DNA of 64,000 nucleotides from contig NZ_NKHL01000119.1 of NCBI RefSeq assembly GCF_002934685.1, positions 237,995 to 301,994 on the forward strand, read 5' to 3'. Position numbers and translations under genes: made by a program. The notes under the pieces were generated by a model. The model was not told the origin of the DNA. It saw only the letters and a list, made by a program, of their open reading frames with translations, and did not search any database. Shown here in pieces: positions 7,651-16,100 of this stretch. Origin of the DNA: Pseudomonas bohemica (GTDB taxonomy: Bacteria > Pseudomonadota > Gammaproteobacteria > Pseudomonadales > Pseudomonadaceae). The first letter of the stretch is position 1, and each line of letters starts with the position of its first letter.

Positions 7651-8934
7651 ATGCCGCTACGCGAAGAATGTCTGTGGGAAACGCTGACGCCGCACAGGCC
7701 TGAGGCGCCAGCGTTGAAGGGTGAGGTCAGCGTTGACGTGTGCGTCATCGGCGCAGGTATCACGGGATTGTCGGCAGCGATTTATCTGCTTGAACAAGGC
7801 AAGAAGGTCGCCATCGTCGAGGCTCATCGTACCGGCCAGGGCGGCTCGGGGCGCAATGTGGGTCTGGTCAACGCCGGGCTGTGGATTCCACCCGACGAGA
7901 TCGAGGCCGGTTTCGGCGAGAACATCGGCAGCCAGCTCAATACCATGCTGGGCAATGCACCGTCGCTGGTCTTCAACCTGATTGAAAAATACGCGATCGA
8001 CTGCCAGGCCACGCGCAAGGGCACGCTGCACATGGCGCACAACGCCAAGGGCGAAGTCGATCTGCGCAACCGCGAGGAACAATGGCGGCGGCGCGGAGCG
8101 CCCATCGAGCTGCTGACGGGCAAAGCCTGCCAGGAAGCCACCGGCACCCGCGAAATCACTTCCGCCTTGCTCGACCATCGTGCCGGCACCATCAACCCGA
8201 TGGCCTACACCAGCGGTTTGGCTGCTGCAGTCACCCAGCTTGGCGGCGAGCGTTACGATCACTCGCCGGTCAGGCGGCTGGAGCGTCAAAACCAGCGCTG
8301 GTGCGTGATCACTGAGCAGGGGTCGGTCATCGCCGATCAAGTGGTCATCGCCTCGAATGCTTACACCGAAGGCCAATGGACCGAACTGCGTCGAAGTTTC
8401 TTCCCCGGTTACTACTATCAGGTCGCCTCCGCGCCGCTCACCGAAGACGCGGCCCGGCAGATTCTGCCCGGTGGACAAGGCTCCTGGGATACGCGCCAGG
8501 TCCTGAGCAGCATTCGTCGCGACGCCGATGGACGCCTGTTGCTGGGCAGTCTGGGCAACGGCAATCAGAAGCCGATCTGGTTTCTCAAGGCATGGGCCGA
8601 TCGTGTTCAGCAGCATTACTTCCCGTACCTGAAGAGGGTCGAGTGGGAATGCACCTGGACTGGCTGCATCGACTTCACGCCCGATCATTTACTGCGCATG
8701 TATGAGCCTGCACCAGGACTGGTCGCTATGACTGGCTACAACGGTCGCGGCAATACCACCGGCACCGTCGTGGGCAAGGCGTTCGCCGATTATCTGTGCA
8801 GCGGTCGCGCGGATGTTTTGCCGATTCCGTTCACCCCCATGCAGCCGCTCTCCGCCATTGGTTTGCGCAGCTCGTTATATGAGGCTGGCTTTTCGCTATA
8901 CCATGCCGGGCAGTGCCTGAGAATTGTGATCTGA
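7651..8934 (+). CDS. amaA: L-pipecolate oxidase (FAD-dependent)
   Basis: AmaA oxidises L-pipecolate to piperidine-6-carboxylate, the substrate handed to AmaB. The 427-residue protein is a DAO-type flavoenzyme. The N-terminal dinucleotide fold VCVIGAGITGL (GxGxxG at 34-39) binds FAD, GSGRNVG follows, and a C-terminal GYNGRGNTTGT segment closes the FAD site. The frame is open for 35 more codons upstream, but the MPLREE start at 7651 lies after a CTCCGAGG stretch and gives the length of the P. putida enzyme (about 428). There is no signal peptide. It is downstream of amaB in the same direction. Confidence 0.88.
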   Translation: MPLREECLWETLTPHRPEAPALKGEVSVDVCVIGAGITGLSAAIYLLEQGKKVAIVEAHRTGQGGSGRNVGLVNAGLWIPPDEIEAGFGENIGSQLNTMLGNAPSLVFNLIEKYAIDCQATRKGTLHMAHNAKGEVDLRNREEQWRRRGAPIELLTGKACQEATGTREITSALLDHRAGTINPMAYTSGLAAAVTQLGGERYDHSPVRRLERQNQRWCVITEQGSVIADQVVIASNAYTEGQWTELRRSFFPGYYYQVASAPLTEDAARQILPGGQGSWDTRQVLSSIRRDADGRLLLGSLGNGNQKPIWFLKAWADRVQQHYFPYLKRVEWECTWTGCIDFTPDHLLRMYEPAPGLVAMTGYNGRGNTTGTVVGKAFADYLCSGRADVLPIPFTPMQPLSAIGLRSSLYEAGFSLYHAGQCLRIVI

Positions 8935-9006
8935 GACCAATTTCCTGACATAAAACAACGCTTTTGCGTATATCCACTAACCTCAAATGGTGCGTCCCGT
9001 AGCGGT

Positions 9007-9025
9007 TGCGCACTGATGGTGTGCA
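9007..9025. promoter_or_regulatory. 19-bp dyad, possible activator site
   Basis: TGCGCAC-TGATG-GTGTGCA has 6 of 7 arm bases paired and resembles the palindromes bound by enhancer proteins, though its arms are one base longer than the NtrC consensus. It lies about 240 bases upstream of the predicted transcription start. Confidence 0.35.
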
Positions 9026-9052
9026 CTTCGGTGACGCATGCCGTAACAACAG

Positions 9053-9148
9053 GGTTGTACAGGCCAGTTTGGCCGGGTTGCGAAATTTATCAGGGAGGGT
9101 TGCTCTTTTTAAGTCGCAGGGTTGCACCTTGCGCGGTTTAGACGGTTG
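9053..9148 (+). repeat. five phased GGTTG repeats upstream of a sigma-54 promoter
   Basis: GGTTG begins at 9053, 9076, 9098, 9120 and 9144, that is at steps of 23, 22, 22 and 24 bases, about two helical turns each. Four copies continue with C (GGTTGC) and four are preceded by G (GGGTTG). The array ends about 75 bases before the -24 element. Same-face spacing upstream of a sigma-54 promoter fits a tandem activator-binding array; this is inference from spacing only. Confidence 0.45.
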
Positions 9149-9221
9149 CACGCCCAGCGAAAAAGGGCTCGAACAGTCGAATAACAACAAAACAACGACT
9201 TTTTGCAGAATAAAAAACCGA

Positions 9222-9237
9222 TGGCACGCCACTTGCT
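9222..9237 (+). promoter_or_regulatory. sigma-54 (-24/-12) promoter for the ABC transporter operon
   Basis: TGGCAC-GCCAC-TTGCT matches the RpoN consensus TGGCAC-N5-TTGCW at every defined position. Transcription should start near 9248, giving a leader of about 40 bases before the ATG at 9290. This implies control by an enhancer-binding protein, plausibly a nitrogen-response one. Confidence 0.75.
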
Positions 9238-9289
9238 CACGGGTTATGCGTGGTCGCAGTGCTAATTAAAAACCTAGGAGCACCAACTC

Positions 9290-10423
9290 ATGTCGCAGAC
9301 GTTTTACAGGAAAGGCTTTCTGGCACTCGCAGTCGCTACTGCAATGGGTGCGGCTACTTTTGCCCAGGCTGACGTCAAGATCGGCGTCGCAGGTCCAATG
9401 ACAGGCGCCAACGCCTCATTCGGTGAGCAGTACATGAAAGGCGCTCAAGCGGCAGCCGATGCGATCAACAAAGCGGGGGGAGTCAACGGTGAGAACATCG
9501 TTCTGATTGCGTACGACGATGCTTGCGAGCCAAAACAGGCAGTGACCGTGGCCAATAAAGCGGCGTCGGACAAAGTGGCAGGTGTGGTCGGTCACTTCTG
9601 CTCGTCTTCGACCATTCCCGCTTCGGAGGTCTATGACGAAGCTGGCATCATCGCGATTACCCCAGGTTCCACCAACCCGACCGTTACCGAACGCGGCCTG
9701 AGCGCCATGTTCCGTATGTGCGGCCGTGATGACCAGCAAGGCGTGGTCGCTGGCGATTACATCGTCGATGTCCTCAAAGGCAAGAAAATCGCTGTCATCA
9801 ACGACAAAGACACGTACGGCAAGGGCCTGGCAGACGCCACCGCCAAACGGCTGACCGCTCGCGGCGTCAAGCCAGTGCTGGAAGAAGGTCTGACCCGCGG
9901 CGAGAAAGATTTCAGCGCCCTGGTCACCAAGATCCGCAGCGTGGGGGCCGATGTCGTGTACTTCGGCGGCCTGCACCCGGAAGCCGGTCCACTGGTTCGC
10001 CAACTGCGTGAACAAGGCCTCAAAGACGTGAAATTTATGTCCGACGACGGCGTTGTAACCGACGAATTGGTCACCACCGCTGGCGGCGCACAATACGTCG
10101 ACGGCGTGTACATGACCTTCGGCGCCGACCCGCGCATGCTGCCAGACAGCAAGGCTGTGGTAGAGCAGTTCCGCAAGTCCGGTTACGAGCCTGAAGGCTA
10201 CACCCTGTACGCCTACGCTTCGGTTCAGGCCCTGGCCGCTGGCTTCAACGGCGCCAAGTCGAACGAAGGCGAAAAAGCTGCCGAGTTCCTGAAATCCCAC
10301 CCGGTCAAAACCGTCATGGGCGAGAAAGCCTGGGATACCAAAGGTGACCTGAAAGTCTCCGACTACGTGGTCTACCAGTGGGACAAGGACGGCAAATACC
10401 ACCAGCTCGAAAAGCAGAAGTAA
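9290..10423 (+). CDS. livK: branched-chain-type amino acid ABC transporter, substrate-binding protein
   Basis: This is a periplasmic binding protein of the Leu/Ile/Val-binding (PBP1) family, 377 residues. A typical signal peptide ending TFAQA precedes the mature start DVKIGVAGPMTG, which is the family signature, and FCSSSTIPA contributes to ligand contacts. It delivers substrate to the LivH/LivM permease encoded next. The operon order livK-livH-livM-livG-livF is complete. Because the operon sits beside amaAB, the substrate might be a lysine- or pipecolate-related compound instead of Leu/Ile/Val. Pseudomonads often carry several such systems, so the symbol marks the family only. Confidence 0.85.
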   Translation: MSQTFYRKGFLALAVATAMGAATFAQADVKIGVAGPMTGANASFGEQYMKGAQAAADAINKAGGVNGENIVLIAYDDACEPKQAVTVANKAASDKVAGVVGHFCSSSTIPASEVYDEAGIIAITPGSTNPTVTERGLSAMFRMCGRDDQQGVVAGDYIVDVLKGKKIAVINDKDTYGKGLADATAKRLTARGVKPVLEEGLTRGEKDFSALVTKIRSVGADVVYFGGLHPEAGPLVRQLREQGLKDVKFMSDDGVVTDELVTTAGGAQYVDGVYMTFGADPRMLPDSKAVVEQFRKSGYEPEGYTLYAYASVQALAAGFNGAKSNEGEKAAEFLKSHPVKTVMGEKAWDTKGDLKVSDYVVYQWDKDGKYHQLEKQK

Positions 10424-10605
10424 GTTGAGCGCCTAGTCGGATGGGTCGTTTCGCGGGCTTGGAACCTCGATTCGACCCCTTCGGTAATCGATGCTGTCCC
10501 GCGCAGCATCGGATCTTCTGTTGCCTTCGCGCACGTGCCGCTGTCTCTCACGAGGAGACATCCGCCACGCGCCAGGTTGGCCTTTCCAGTTCGTGAGCGT
10601 GCGTG

Positions 10606-11520
10606 ATGGATGGTATTTTCCTGCAGCAAATGGTCAACGGCCTGACCCTGGGTTCGGTCTACGGCCTGATCGCCATCGGTTACACGATGGTCTACGGCAT
10701 CATTGGCATGATCAACTTCGCCCACGGCGACGTATACATGATCTCCGCCTATCTCGCAGCCATCGGCCTGGCCGTGCTGTCATTCTTCGGCGTCGAATCT
10801 TTCCCCTTCCTGATTCTCGGCACGCTGATCTTCACCATCGTGGTGACCGGTGTGTACGGCTTCGTCATCGAGCGCGTGGCCTACAGGCCGCTGCGTAACT
10901 CGACGCGGCTGGCGCCGCTGATCAGCGCCATCGGTATTTCCCTGATCCTGCAGAACTACGCGCAGATCGCCCAGGGCCCACGTCAACAAGGCGTTCCGAC
11001 GCTGCTCGAAGGCGCCATGCGCTTTGACGTTGGTAGTGGGTTCGTGCAGATCACCTACACCAAGATCTTCATCCTGATTGCCGCCTTCATCGGCATGGGC
11101 GTGCTGACCTACATCATCAAGTACACCAAGCTGGGCCGGATGTGCCGCGCTACGCAGCAAGATCGCAAAATGGCCTCCATCCTGGGCATCAACACTGATC
11201 GGATCATTTCTTACGTATTCGTCATCGGCGCAGCCATGGCTGCCCTGGCGGGCGTGCTGATCACCATGAACTACGGCACCTTCGACTTTTTCGCCGGGTT
11301 CGTCATCGGTATCAAGGCCTTCACCGCAGCGGTACTCGGCGGTATTGGTTCGTTGCCGGGCGCGATGCTCGGCGGGTTGATCCTGGGGGTTGCCGAGTCG
11401 CAATTCTCCGGTCTGATCAACTCCGACTATAAAGACGTGTTCAGTTTCGGCCTGCTGGTAGTGATTCTGATCTTCCGTCCTCAAGGCCTGCTGGGTCGCC
11501 CACTCGTGGCGAAGGTGTAA
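10606..11520 (+). CDS. livH: branched-chain-type amino acid ABC transporter permease LivH
   Basis: An inner-membrane permease of about 304 residues with around eight hydrophobic segments and the LivH signature GYTMVYGIIGMINFAHGD near the N-terminus. It pairs with LivM to form the channel. A GTG lies directly before the ATG (10603); I chose ATG 10606, giving MDGIFLQQMVNG, which is close to family N-termini. No strong ribosome binding site is visible. The gap after the binding-protein gene is 182 bases without a clear hairpin. The stop is followed two bases later by livM. Confidence 0.9.
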   Translation: MDGIFLQQMVNGLTLGSVYGLIAIGYTMVYGIIGMINFAHGDVYMISAYLAAIGLAVLSFFGVESFPFLILGTLIFTIVVTGVYGFVIERVAYRPLRNSTRLAPLISAIGISLILQNYAQIAQGPRQQGVPTLLEGAMRFDVGSGFVQITYTKIFILIAAFIGMGVLTYIIKYTKLGRMCRATQQDRKMASILGINTDRIISYVFVIGAAMAALAGVLITMNYGTFDFFAGFVIGIKAFTAAVLGGIGSLPGAMLGGLILGVAESQFSGLINSDYKDVFSFGLLVVILIFRPQGLLGRPLVAKV

Positions 11521-11522
11521 CC

Positions 11523-12821
11523 ATGTCTGCTCCTGTCAAACCCATCGATATCAAACAAAGCCTGATCGACGCGGTGGTTGCCGGTCTGTTGGCGCTGATC
11601 GTGTTCGGCCCGATCGTCGGCATCGTGCTGGACGGTTACGGCTTCAACACGCAACCGGGGCGCGTTGCCGCGCTGGTCGGCGTGGTGATGGTCGGTCGTT
11701 TCCTGATGAGCCTGTTCCTGCAAACGCCAAAGGGCGTGGCCATTGCCCAGAGCTTCGAAAGCACGGGTTCCGGCGTGCACGTGCTGCCTCCGGGCTACAA
11801 GACCCGCCTGCGTTTCATCATTCCGTTGATGATCGTAATCGCCGTGATCTTCCCTGTGTTCGCCGACAAATACCTGCTGACCGTCGTCATCCTCGGGCTG
11901 ATCTACGTGCTGCTGGGCCTTGGCCTGAACATCGTGGTGGGGCTGGCCGGTCTGCTCGACCTGGGTTACGTGGCGTTCTACGCCATCGGCGCCTACGGTT
12001 TGGCGCTGGGTTACCAGTACCTGGGCCTTGGTTTCTGGTCGGCATTGCCATTGGCAGCCATCGCTGCGGCATTCGCCGGGTGCATTCTGGGTTTTCCGGT
12101 GCTGCGCATGCACGGCGACTATCTGGCCATCGTGACCCTGGGCTTTGGTGAAATCATTCGTCTGGTGCTCAACAACTGGCTGTCGTTCACTGGCGGTCCG
12201 AACGGTGTGGCAGTGCCGTCGCCGACGTTCTTCGGCCTGGAATTCGGGCGTCGCGCCAAAGATGGCGGGATTCCGATTCACGAATACTTCGGCTTCGAAT
12301 ACAACCCGGACCTGAAATTCATCTTCATCTACGCCGTTCTGTTTCTGGTCGTGCTGGCGGTGCTGTACATCAAGCACCGTCTGACCCGCATGCCGGTCGG
12401 TCGCGCCTGGGAAGCCCTGCGTGAAGACGAGATCGCCTGCCGCTCGATGGGGCTGAACCACGTACTGGTCAAGCTCTCGGCGTTCACCATCGGTGCCTCG
12501 ACCGCAGGTCTTGCCGGTGTGTTCTTCGCCAGCTACCAAGGCTTCGTCAACCCGACCTCGTTCACCTTCTTCGAATCGGCCCTGATCCTTGCCATCGTCG
12601 TACTCGGCGGGATGGGCTCGACCGTCGGCGTGGTCATCGCGGCCTTCGTGCTGACCGTTGCCCCGGAAATGCTGCGCAGCTTCGCCGAATACCGCGTGCT
12701 GCTGTTCGGCATCCTGATGGTGCTGATGATGATCTGGCGCCCACGCGGCCTGATCCGTATCAGCCGCACCGGCGTCCAACCACGCAAAGGCGTGCTGGCA
12801 AAAGTGGAGGGCGCGTCATGA
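11523..12821 (+). CDS. livM: branched-chain-type amino acid ABC transporter permease LivM
   Basis: The second permease subunit, 432 residues. A roughly 100-residue N-terminal region with two extra membrane segments precedes the conserved core, which contains LGLNIVVGLAGLLDLGYVAFYAIGAY (listed in part as LGLNIVVGLAGLLDLG) and the EAA-type cytoplasmic loop around GRAWEALREDEIACRSMGL. Its final ATGA overlaps the livG start by four bases, so the two are translationally coupled. Confidence 0.9.
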   Translation: MSAPVKPIDIKQSLIDAVVAGLLALIVFGPIVGIVLDGYGFNTQPGRVAALVGVVMVGRFLMSLFLQTPKGVAIAQSFESTGSGVHVLPPGYKTRLRFIIPLMIVIAVIFPVFADKYLLTVVILGLIYVLLGLGLNIVVGLAGLLDLGYVAFYAIGAYGLALGYQYLGLGFWSALPLAAIAAAFAGCILGFPVLRMHGDYLAIVTLGFGEIIRLVLNNWLSFTGGPNGVAVPSPTFFGLEFGRRAKDGGIPIHEYFGFEYNPDLKFIFIYAVLFLVVLAVLYIKHRLTRMPVGRAWEALREDEIACRSMGLNHVLVKLSAFTIGASTAGLAGVFFASYQGFVNPTSFTFFESALILAIVVLGGMGSTVGVVIAAFVLTVAPEMLRSFAEYRVLLFGILMVLMMIWRPRGLIRISRTGVQPRKGVLAKVEGAS

Positions 12822-13693
12822 GCGACGAAATCGTTCTCAGCGTCGAGAACCTGATGATGCACTTCGGCGGCATCAAGGCCCTCAGCGACGTCAGCCTGGA
12901 GGTGCGTCGCAACTCGATCTTTGCCCTGATCGGCCCTAACGGCGCGGGCAAGACCACGGTGTTCAACTGCCTGACCGGCTTTTATAAAGCCACGGGCGGG
13001 CGCATCGAATTGAATGCGCGGGGCAAGAAAACCAACGTGATCCAGCTGCTCGGCGAGGAATTTCGCGCCAGCGACTTCGCCTCGCCCAAGCGCTTCGGCA
13101 GCCGTCTGTTCTACAAGATGTTCGGCGGCACGCACCTGGTAAATCGCGCGGGGCTGGCGCGCACGTTCCAGAACATTCGTCTGTTCAAGGAAATGTCCGT
13201 CGTCGAGAACCTGCTGGTCGCCCAGCACATGTGGGTCAACCGCAACATGATCGCCGGCATCCTCAATACCAAGGGCTACCGCAAGGCCGAAGACGATGCC
13301 ATGAACACCGCCTTCTACTGGCTGGAAGTGGTCGATCTGGTGGACTGCGCCAATCGTCTGGCCGGTGAGCTTTCCTACGGTCAGCAGCGCCGTCTGGAAA
13401 TCGCCCGCGCCATGTGCACCCGTCCACAGGTGATCTGCCTGGACGAACCGGCCGCAGGTCTGAATCCACAGGAAACCGAAGCGCTGAGCGGCATGATTCG
13501 TCACCTGCGCGACGACCACGACATGACCATCGTGTTGATCGAGCACGACATGGGCATGGTCATGGGGATTTCCGACGATATCGTGGTGCTCGACCACGGC
13601 AACGTGATTGCCAGGGGTAAGCCGGAGCAGATCCGCAACGACCCTAAAGTGATCGCCGCGTATCTGGGTGCTGATGAAGAGGAGCTGGTATGA
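12818..13693 (+). CDS. livG: branched-chain-type amino acid ABC transporter ATPase LivG
   Basis: One of the two ATPase subunits, 291 residues. It shows Walker A GPNGAGKTT (39-47), the Q-loop region ARTFQNIRLF, signature LSYGQQ and Walker B VICLDEPAAGLN. It is longer than the usual LivG of about 255 residues because of an insertion of some 35-40 residues (about 68-106) between Walker A and the Q-loop, including a polar Phe/Lys/Arg-rich segment. The reading frame is intact through it. The gene overlaps livM and livF by four bases each. Confidence 0.92.
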   Translation: MSDEIVLSVENLMMHFGGIKALSDVSLEVRRNSIFALIGPNGAGKTTVFNCLTGFYKATGGRIELNARGKKTNVIQLLGEEFRASDFASPKRFGSRLFYKMFGGTHLVNRAGLARTFQNIRLFKEMSVVENLLVAQHMWVNRNMIAGILNTKGYRKAEDDAMNTAFYWLEVVDLVDCANRLAGELSYGQQRRLEIARAMCTRPQVICLDEPAAGLNPQETEALSGMIRHLRDDHDMTIVLIEHDMGMVMGISDDIVVLDHGNVIARGKPEQIRNDPKVIAAYLGADEEELV

Positions 13694-14406
13694 GTAAGCC
13701 GATCCTCGAACTGAAAGAGATCGATGTGTATTACGGGCCGATCCAGGCCCTGAAGAAAGTCTCGATGCATATCGACGAGGGCGAAACCGTCAGCCTGATC
13801 GGCTCCAACGGCGCGGGTAAATCCACGTTGCTGATGTCGATCTTCGGCCAGCCTCGCGCGGCCAGCGGTCAGATCATCTACCAAGGCACCGACATCACGC
13901 AGAAGTCCTCACACTACATTGCGTCCAACGGCATTGCGCAGTCGCCGGAAGGTCGTCGTGTGTTCCCCGATATGTCGGTGGAAGAGAACCTGATGATGGG
14001 CACCATCCCGATTGGCGACAAGTACGCCAGCGAGGACATGCAGCGGATGTTCGAGCTGTTTCCACGCCTCAAGGAACGTCGCAATCAGAGGGCCATGACC
14101 ATGTCCGGGGGGGAGCAGCAGATGCTGGCGATCGCCCGTGCCTTGATGAGCCGGCCGAAGCTGTTGCTGCTGGATGAGCCGAGCCTGGGTTTGGCGCCGA
14201 TCATCGTTAAGCAGATCTTCTCTACGCTGCGTGAGCTGGCCAAAACGGGTATGACGATCTTTCTGGTCGAGCAGAACGCCAACCACGCCCTGAAGCTGTC
14301 GGACCGCGCCTACGTGATGGTCAACGGCGAAATTCGACTGACAGGCACGGGGCGGGAGTTGTTAACTAACGAAGAGGTCAGAAACGCTTATCTCGGCGGG
14401 CATTGA
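13690..14406 (+). CDS. livF: branched-chain-type amino acid ABC transporter ATPase LivF
   Basis: The second ATPase subunit, 238 residues, of the usual LivF length. It has Walker A GSNGAGKST, the Q-loop and the GIAQSPEGRRVFPDMSVEEN region typical of LivF, signature MSGGEQQ, Walker B LLLLDEPSLGLAP and a switch His in VEQNANHAL. Last gene of the operon, with a strong terminator 26 bases after the stop. Confidence 0.93.
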   Translation: MSKPILELKEIDVYYGPIQALKKVSMHIDEGETVSLIGSNGAGKSTLLMSIFGQPRAASGQIIYQGTDITQKSSHYIASNGIAQSPEGRRVFPDMSVEENLMMGTIPIGDKYASEDMQRMFELFPRLKERRNQRAMTMSGGEQQMLAIARALMSRPKLLLLDEPSLGLAPIIVKQIFSTLRELAKTGMTIFLVEQNANHALKLSDRAYVMVNGEIRLTGTGRELLTNEEVRNAYLGGH

Positions 14407-14431
14407 ATTTCTTTGCAGCGCCGAACAAATA

Positions 14432-14468
14432 AACGCCTCGGGTGGATAACACCTGAGGCGTTTTTTTT
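14432..14468 (+). terminator. Rho-independent terminator of the liv operon
   Basis: AACGCCTCGGGTG and CACCTGAGGCGTT form a 13-bp stem (one G-T wobble) with the five-base loop GATAA, followed by a run of eight T. Confidence 0.92.
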
Positions 14469-15170
14469 GCAGGGTAGCCAATTGTGGAAAACAATTTTGA
14501 ACAGCTCCCAAAGCGCGACATATAGCCGCTGCAAATGGTTGTTTTGTCACGATTTTGACTTGTTCAGTTTTACTGTGGAACTGGCTGTGAATAAGTTGGT
14601 GGCAGTTGGCTACAGGCCTTGTTATACGGGGCGTTCAGAGGTTTGTATAATATTTGATCAACGAATTCGGCCGGTATCTTCAGTCTGTTTGTCAACGCTT
14701 TTCAGGCTGGTTTTTTATACAGTTTAGACAGCGGTCCAGCTTGTGGATAACTCTGTGTGCAACCCTTGGAAAGACGGCCGCAGATAGCGCAATCTCTGGC
14801 TTATCGGCTGGCTCGTGTCCGAGTGCGCAAGTCCAACGCGCATTTGTTTGCAGATACTCCTCCTGAGGTCAAGCAAATTCAGCCGCCGACTTGCCCACAG
14901 GCCCCGTATGGCGTGGCTTGCGCCTTTATGAGTTGCCCCCGGTTTTTGTGCGCCTGACTGTGGATAAGGTGGGCAAAACTGTCGCCAGCCCTGATGGCAT
15001 AAGGCTTTGCGACTATTGTATGTTTTTTGATCAGATCAAGCAGAGCATGTCGTCGTACGACGATTGTTACGCCTGGACTTGATCCTGAGCCGCCTGCGCG
15101 GGCATTCTCCAGAACTTTCCTACACGCAACACTGCGCAACATGTTTGCGTTAACCCCACGCTTATCCATA
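14441..15170. other. cluster of DnaA-box-like 9-mers in a non-coding region
   Basis: The 791 bases between livF and the SDR gene hold no convincing ORF. They contain three exact matches to the DnaA-box consensus TTATNCACA, all on the minus strand: 14586-14594 (TTATTCACA), 14742-14750 and 14959-14967 (TTATCCACA). One-mismatch copies lie at 14441-14449 (in the terminator loop), 14483-14491 and, opposite orientation, 15162-15170. The stretch is more AT-rich than its surroundings and has a TATAAT at 14646. It does not look like oriC (no dnaA/rpmH nearby). A DnaA-titrating or reactivating locus, or an unannotated RNA, are possibilities; neither is shown. Confidence 0.4.
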
Positions 15171-15197
15171 AGCCCATACCCCAGTCAGGAGAACCAC

Positions 15198-15971
15198 ATG
15201 ACTTCTACCGTGTTCATTACCGGTGCCACTTCCGGGTTTGGCAAGGCCTGCGCGCGGCGCTTCGCAGAAGCAGGCTGGTCGCTGGTGCTGACCGGGCGCC
15301 GTGAAGATCGTCTACAGGCGCTGAGCGCCGAACTGTCGAAGCAGACCCAGGTTCACACCCTGACCCTGGACGTACGTGACCGTGCGGCCGTGGAGAAGGC
15401 CGTCGAAGGTCTGCCAGCGGAGTTCGCCAAGATTCGTGGCCTGATCAACAACGCGGGTCTCGCCTTGGGTATCGATCCTGCGCCCAAGTGCGATCTGGAT
15501 GATTGGGACACCATGATCGACACCAACGTCAAAGGGCTGGTCTACACCACCCGTACGCTGCTGTCGCGTTTGATCGCCTATGGTCGTGGCGCGAGCATCG
15601 TCAACCTGGGTTCGGTGGCGGGCAATTATCCGTACCCTGGCGGTAACGTGTACGGCGGCACCAAGGCATTCGTCGGACAGTTCTCGCTGAACCTGCGTAA
15701 CGATCTGGTCGGCACTGGCGTACGCGTGACCAACCTTGAGCCGGGCCTGTGTGAGAGCGAGTTCTCGCTGGTGCGCTTCGGTGGCGATCAGGCCAAGTAC
15801 GACGCGACCTATGCCGGCGCCGAACCGATCCAGCCGCAAGACATCGCCGAGACCATCTTCTGGGTCATGAACACCCCGGCCCACGTCAACGTGAACAGTC
15901 TGGAGCTGATGCCCGTGAGCCAGACTTGGGCGGGCTTCTCGATTGATCGTTCGCGTGGCGAGACCCAGTAA
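15198..15971 (+). CDS. short-chain dehydrogenase (YdfG-like)
   Basis: A 257-residue classical SDR: cofactor motif TGATSGFG near the N-terminus with RR following the second strand (favouring NADP), NNAG, catalytic Ser in NLGSVAG, and YGGTK holding the Tyr and Lys. The sequence resembles E. coli YdfG, which reduces 3-hydroxy acids such as L-allo-threonine and malonic semialdehyde. ATG 15198 follows CAGGAG; the longer upstream frame lacks SDR character. Single gene, followed by a REP pair. The substrate is inferred from resemblance. Confidence 0.85.
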   Translation: MTSTVFITGATSGFGKACARRFAEAGWSLVLTGRREDRLQALSAELSKQTQVHTLTLDVRDRAAVEKAVEGLPAEFAKIRGLINNAGLALGIDPAPKCDLDDWDTMIDTNVKGLVYTTRTLLSRLIAYGRGASIVNLGSVAGNYPYPGGNVYGGTKAFVGQFSLNLRNDLVGTGVRVTNLEPGLCESEFSLVRFGGDQAKYDATYAGAEPIQPQDIAETIFWVMNTPAHVNVNSLELMPVSQTWAGFSIDRSRGETQ

Positions 15972-16000
15972 CAGCCTGGACTTTCCGCGCAACGCATAAC

Positions 16001-16091
16001 TGTAGGCGCGCGCTTGCCCCGCGAATGCGGCGTGTCAGTCGATGACCTCGGCACAGACATGACGCGTTCGCGGGCAAGCGCGCTCCTACAG
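16001..16091. repeat. REP pair (inverted)
   Basis: TGTAGGCGCGCGCTTGCCCC and TTCGCGGGCAAGCGCGCTCC are inverted arms lying between the convergent SDR and AGE-family genes. Confidence 0.8.
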
Positions 16092-16100
16092 TTAACCCGC

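Larger units (their letters stand above)
8935..9289. other. regulatory region before the ABC transporter operon
   Basis: These 355 bases hold no gene. They contain a dyad at 9007-9025, a row of five phased GGTTG repeats (9053-9148) and a consensus sigma-54 promoter (9222-9237), each listed separately. The region between them is moderately AT-rich (around 9180-9220). Confidence 0.7.

Noticed and set aside
11140..11200. Scattered short repeats inside the liv genes as a mobile element
   Set aside because: They are codon-bias echoes; no inverted ends, target duplications or transposase are present anywhere in the window.
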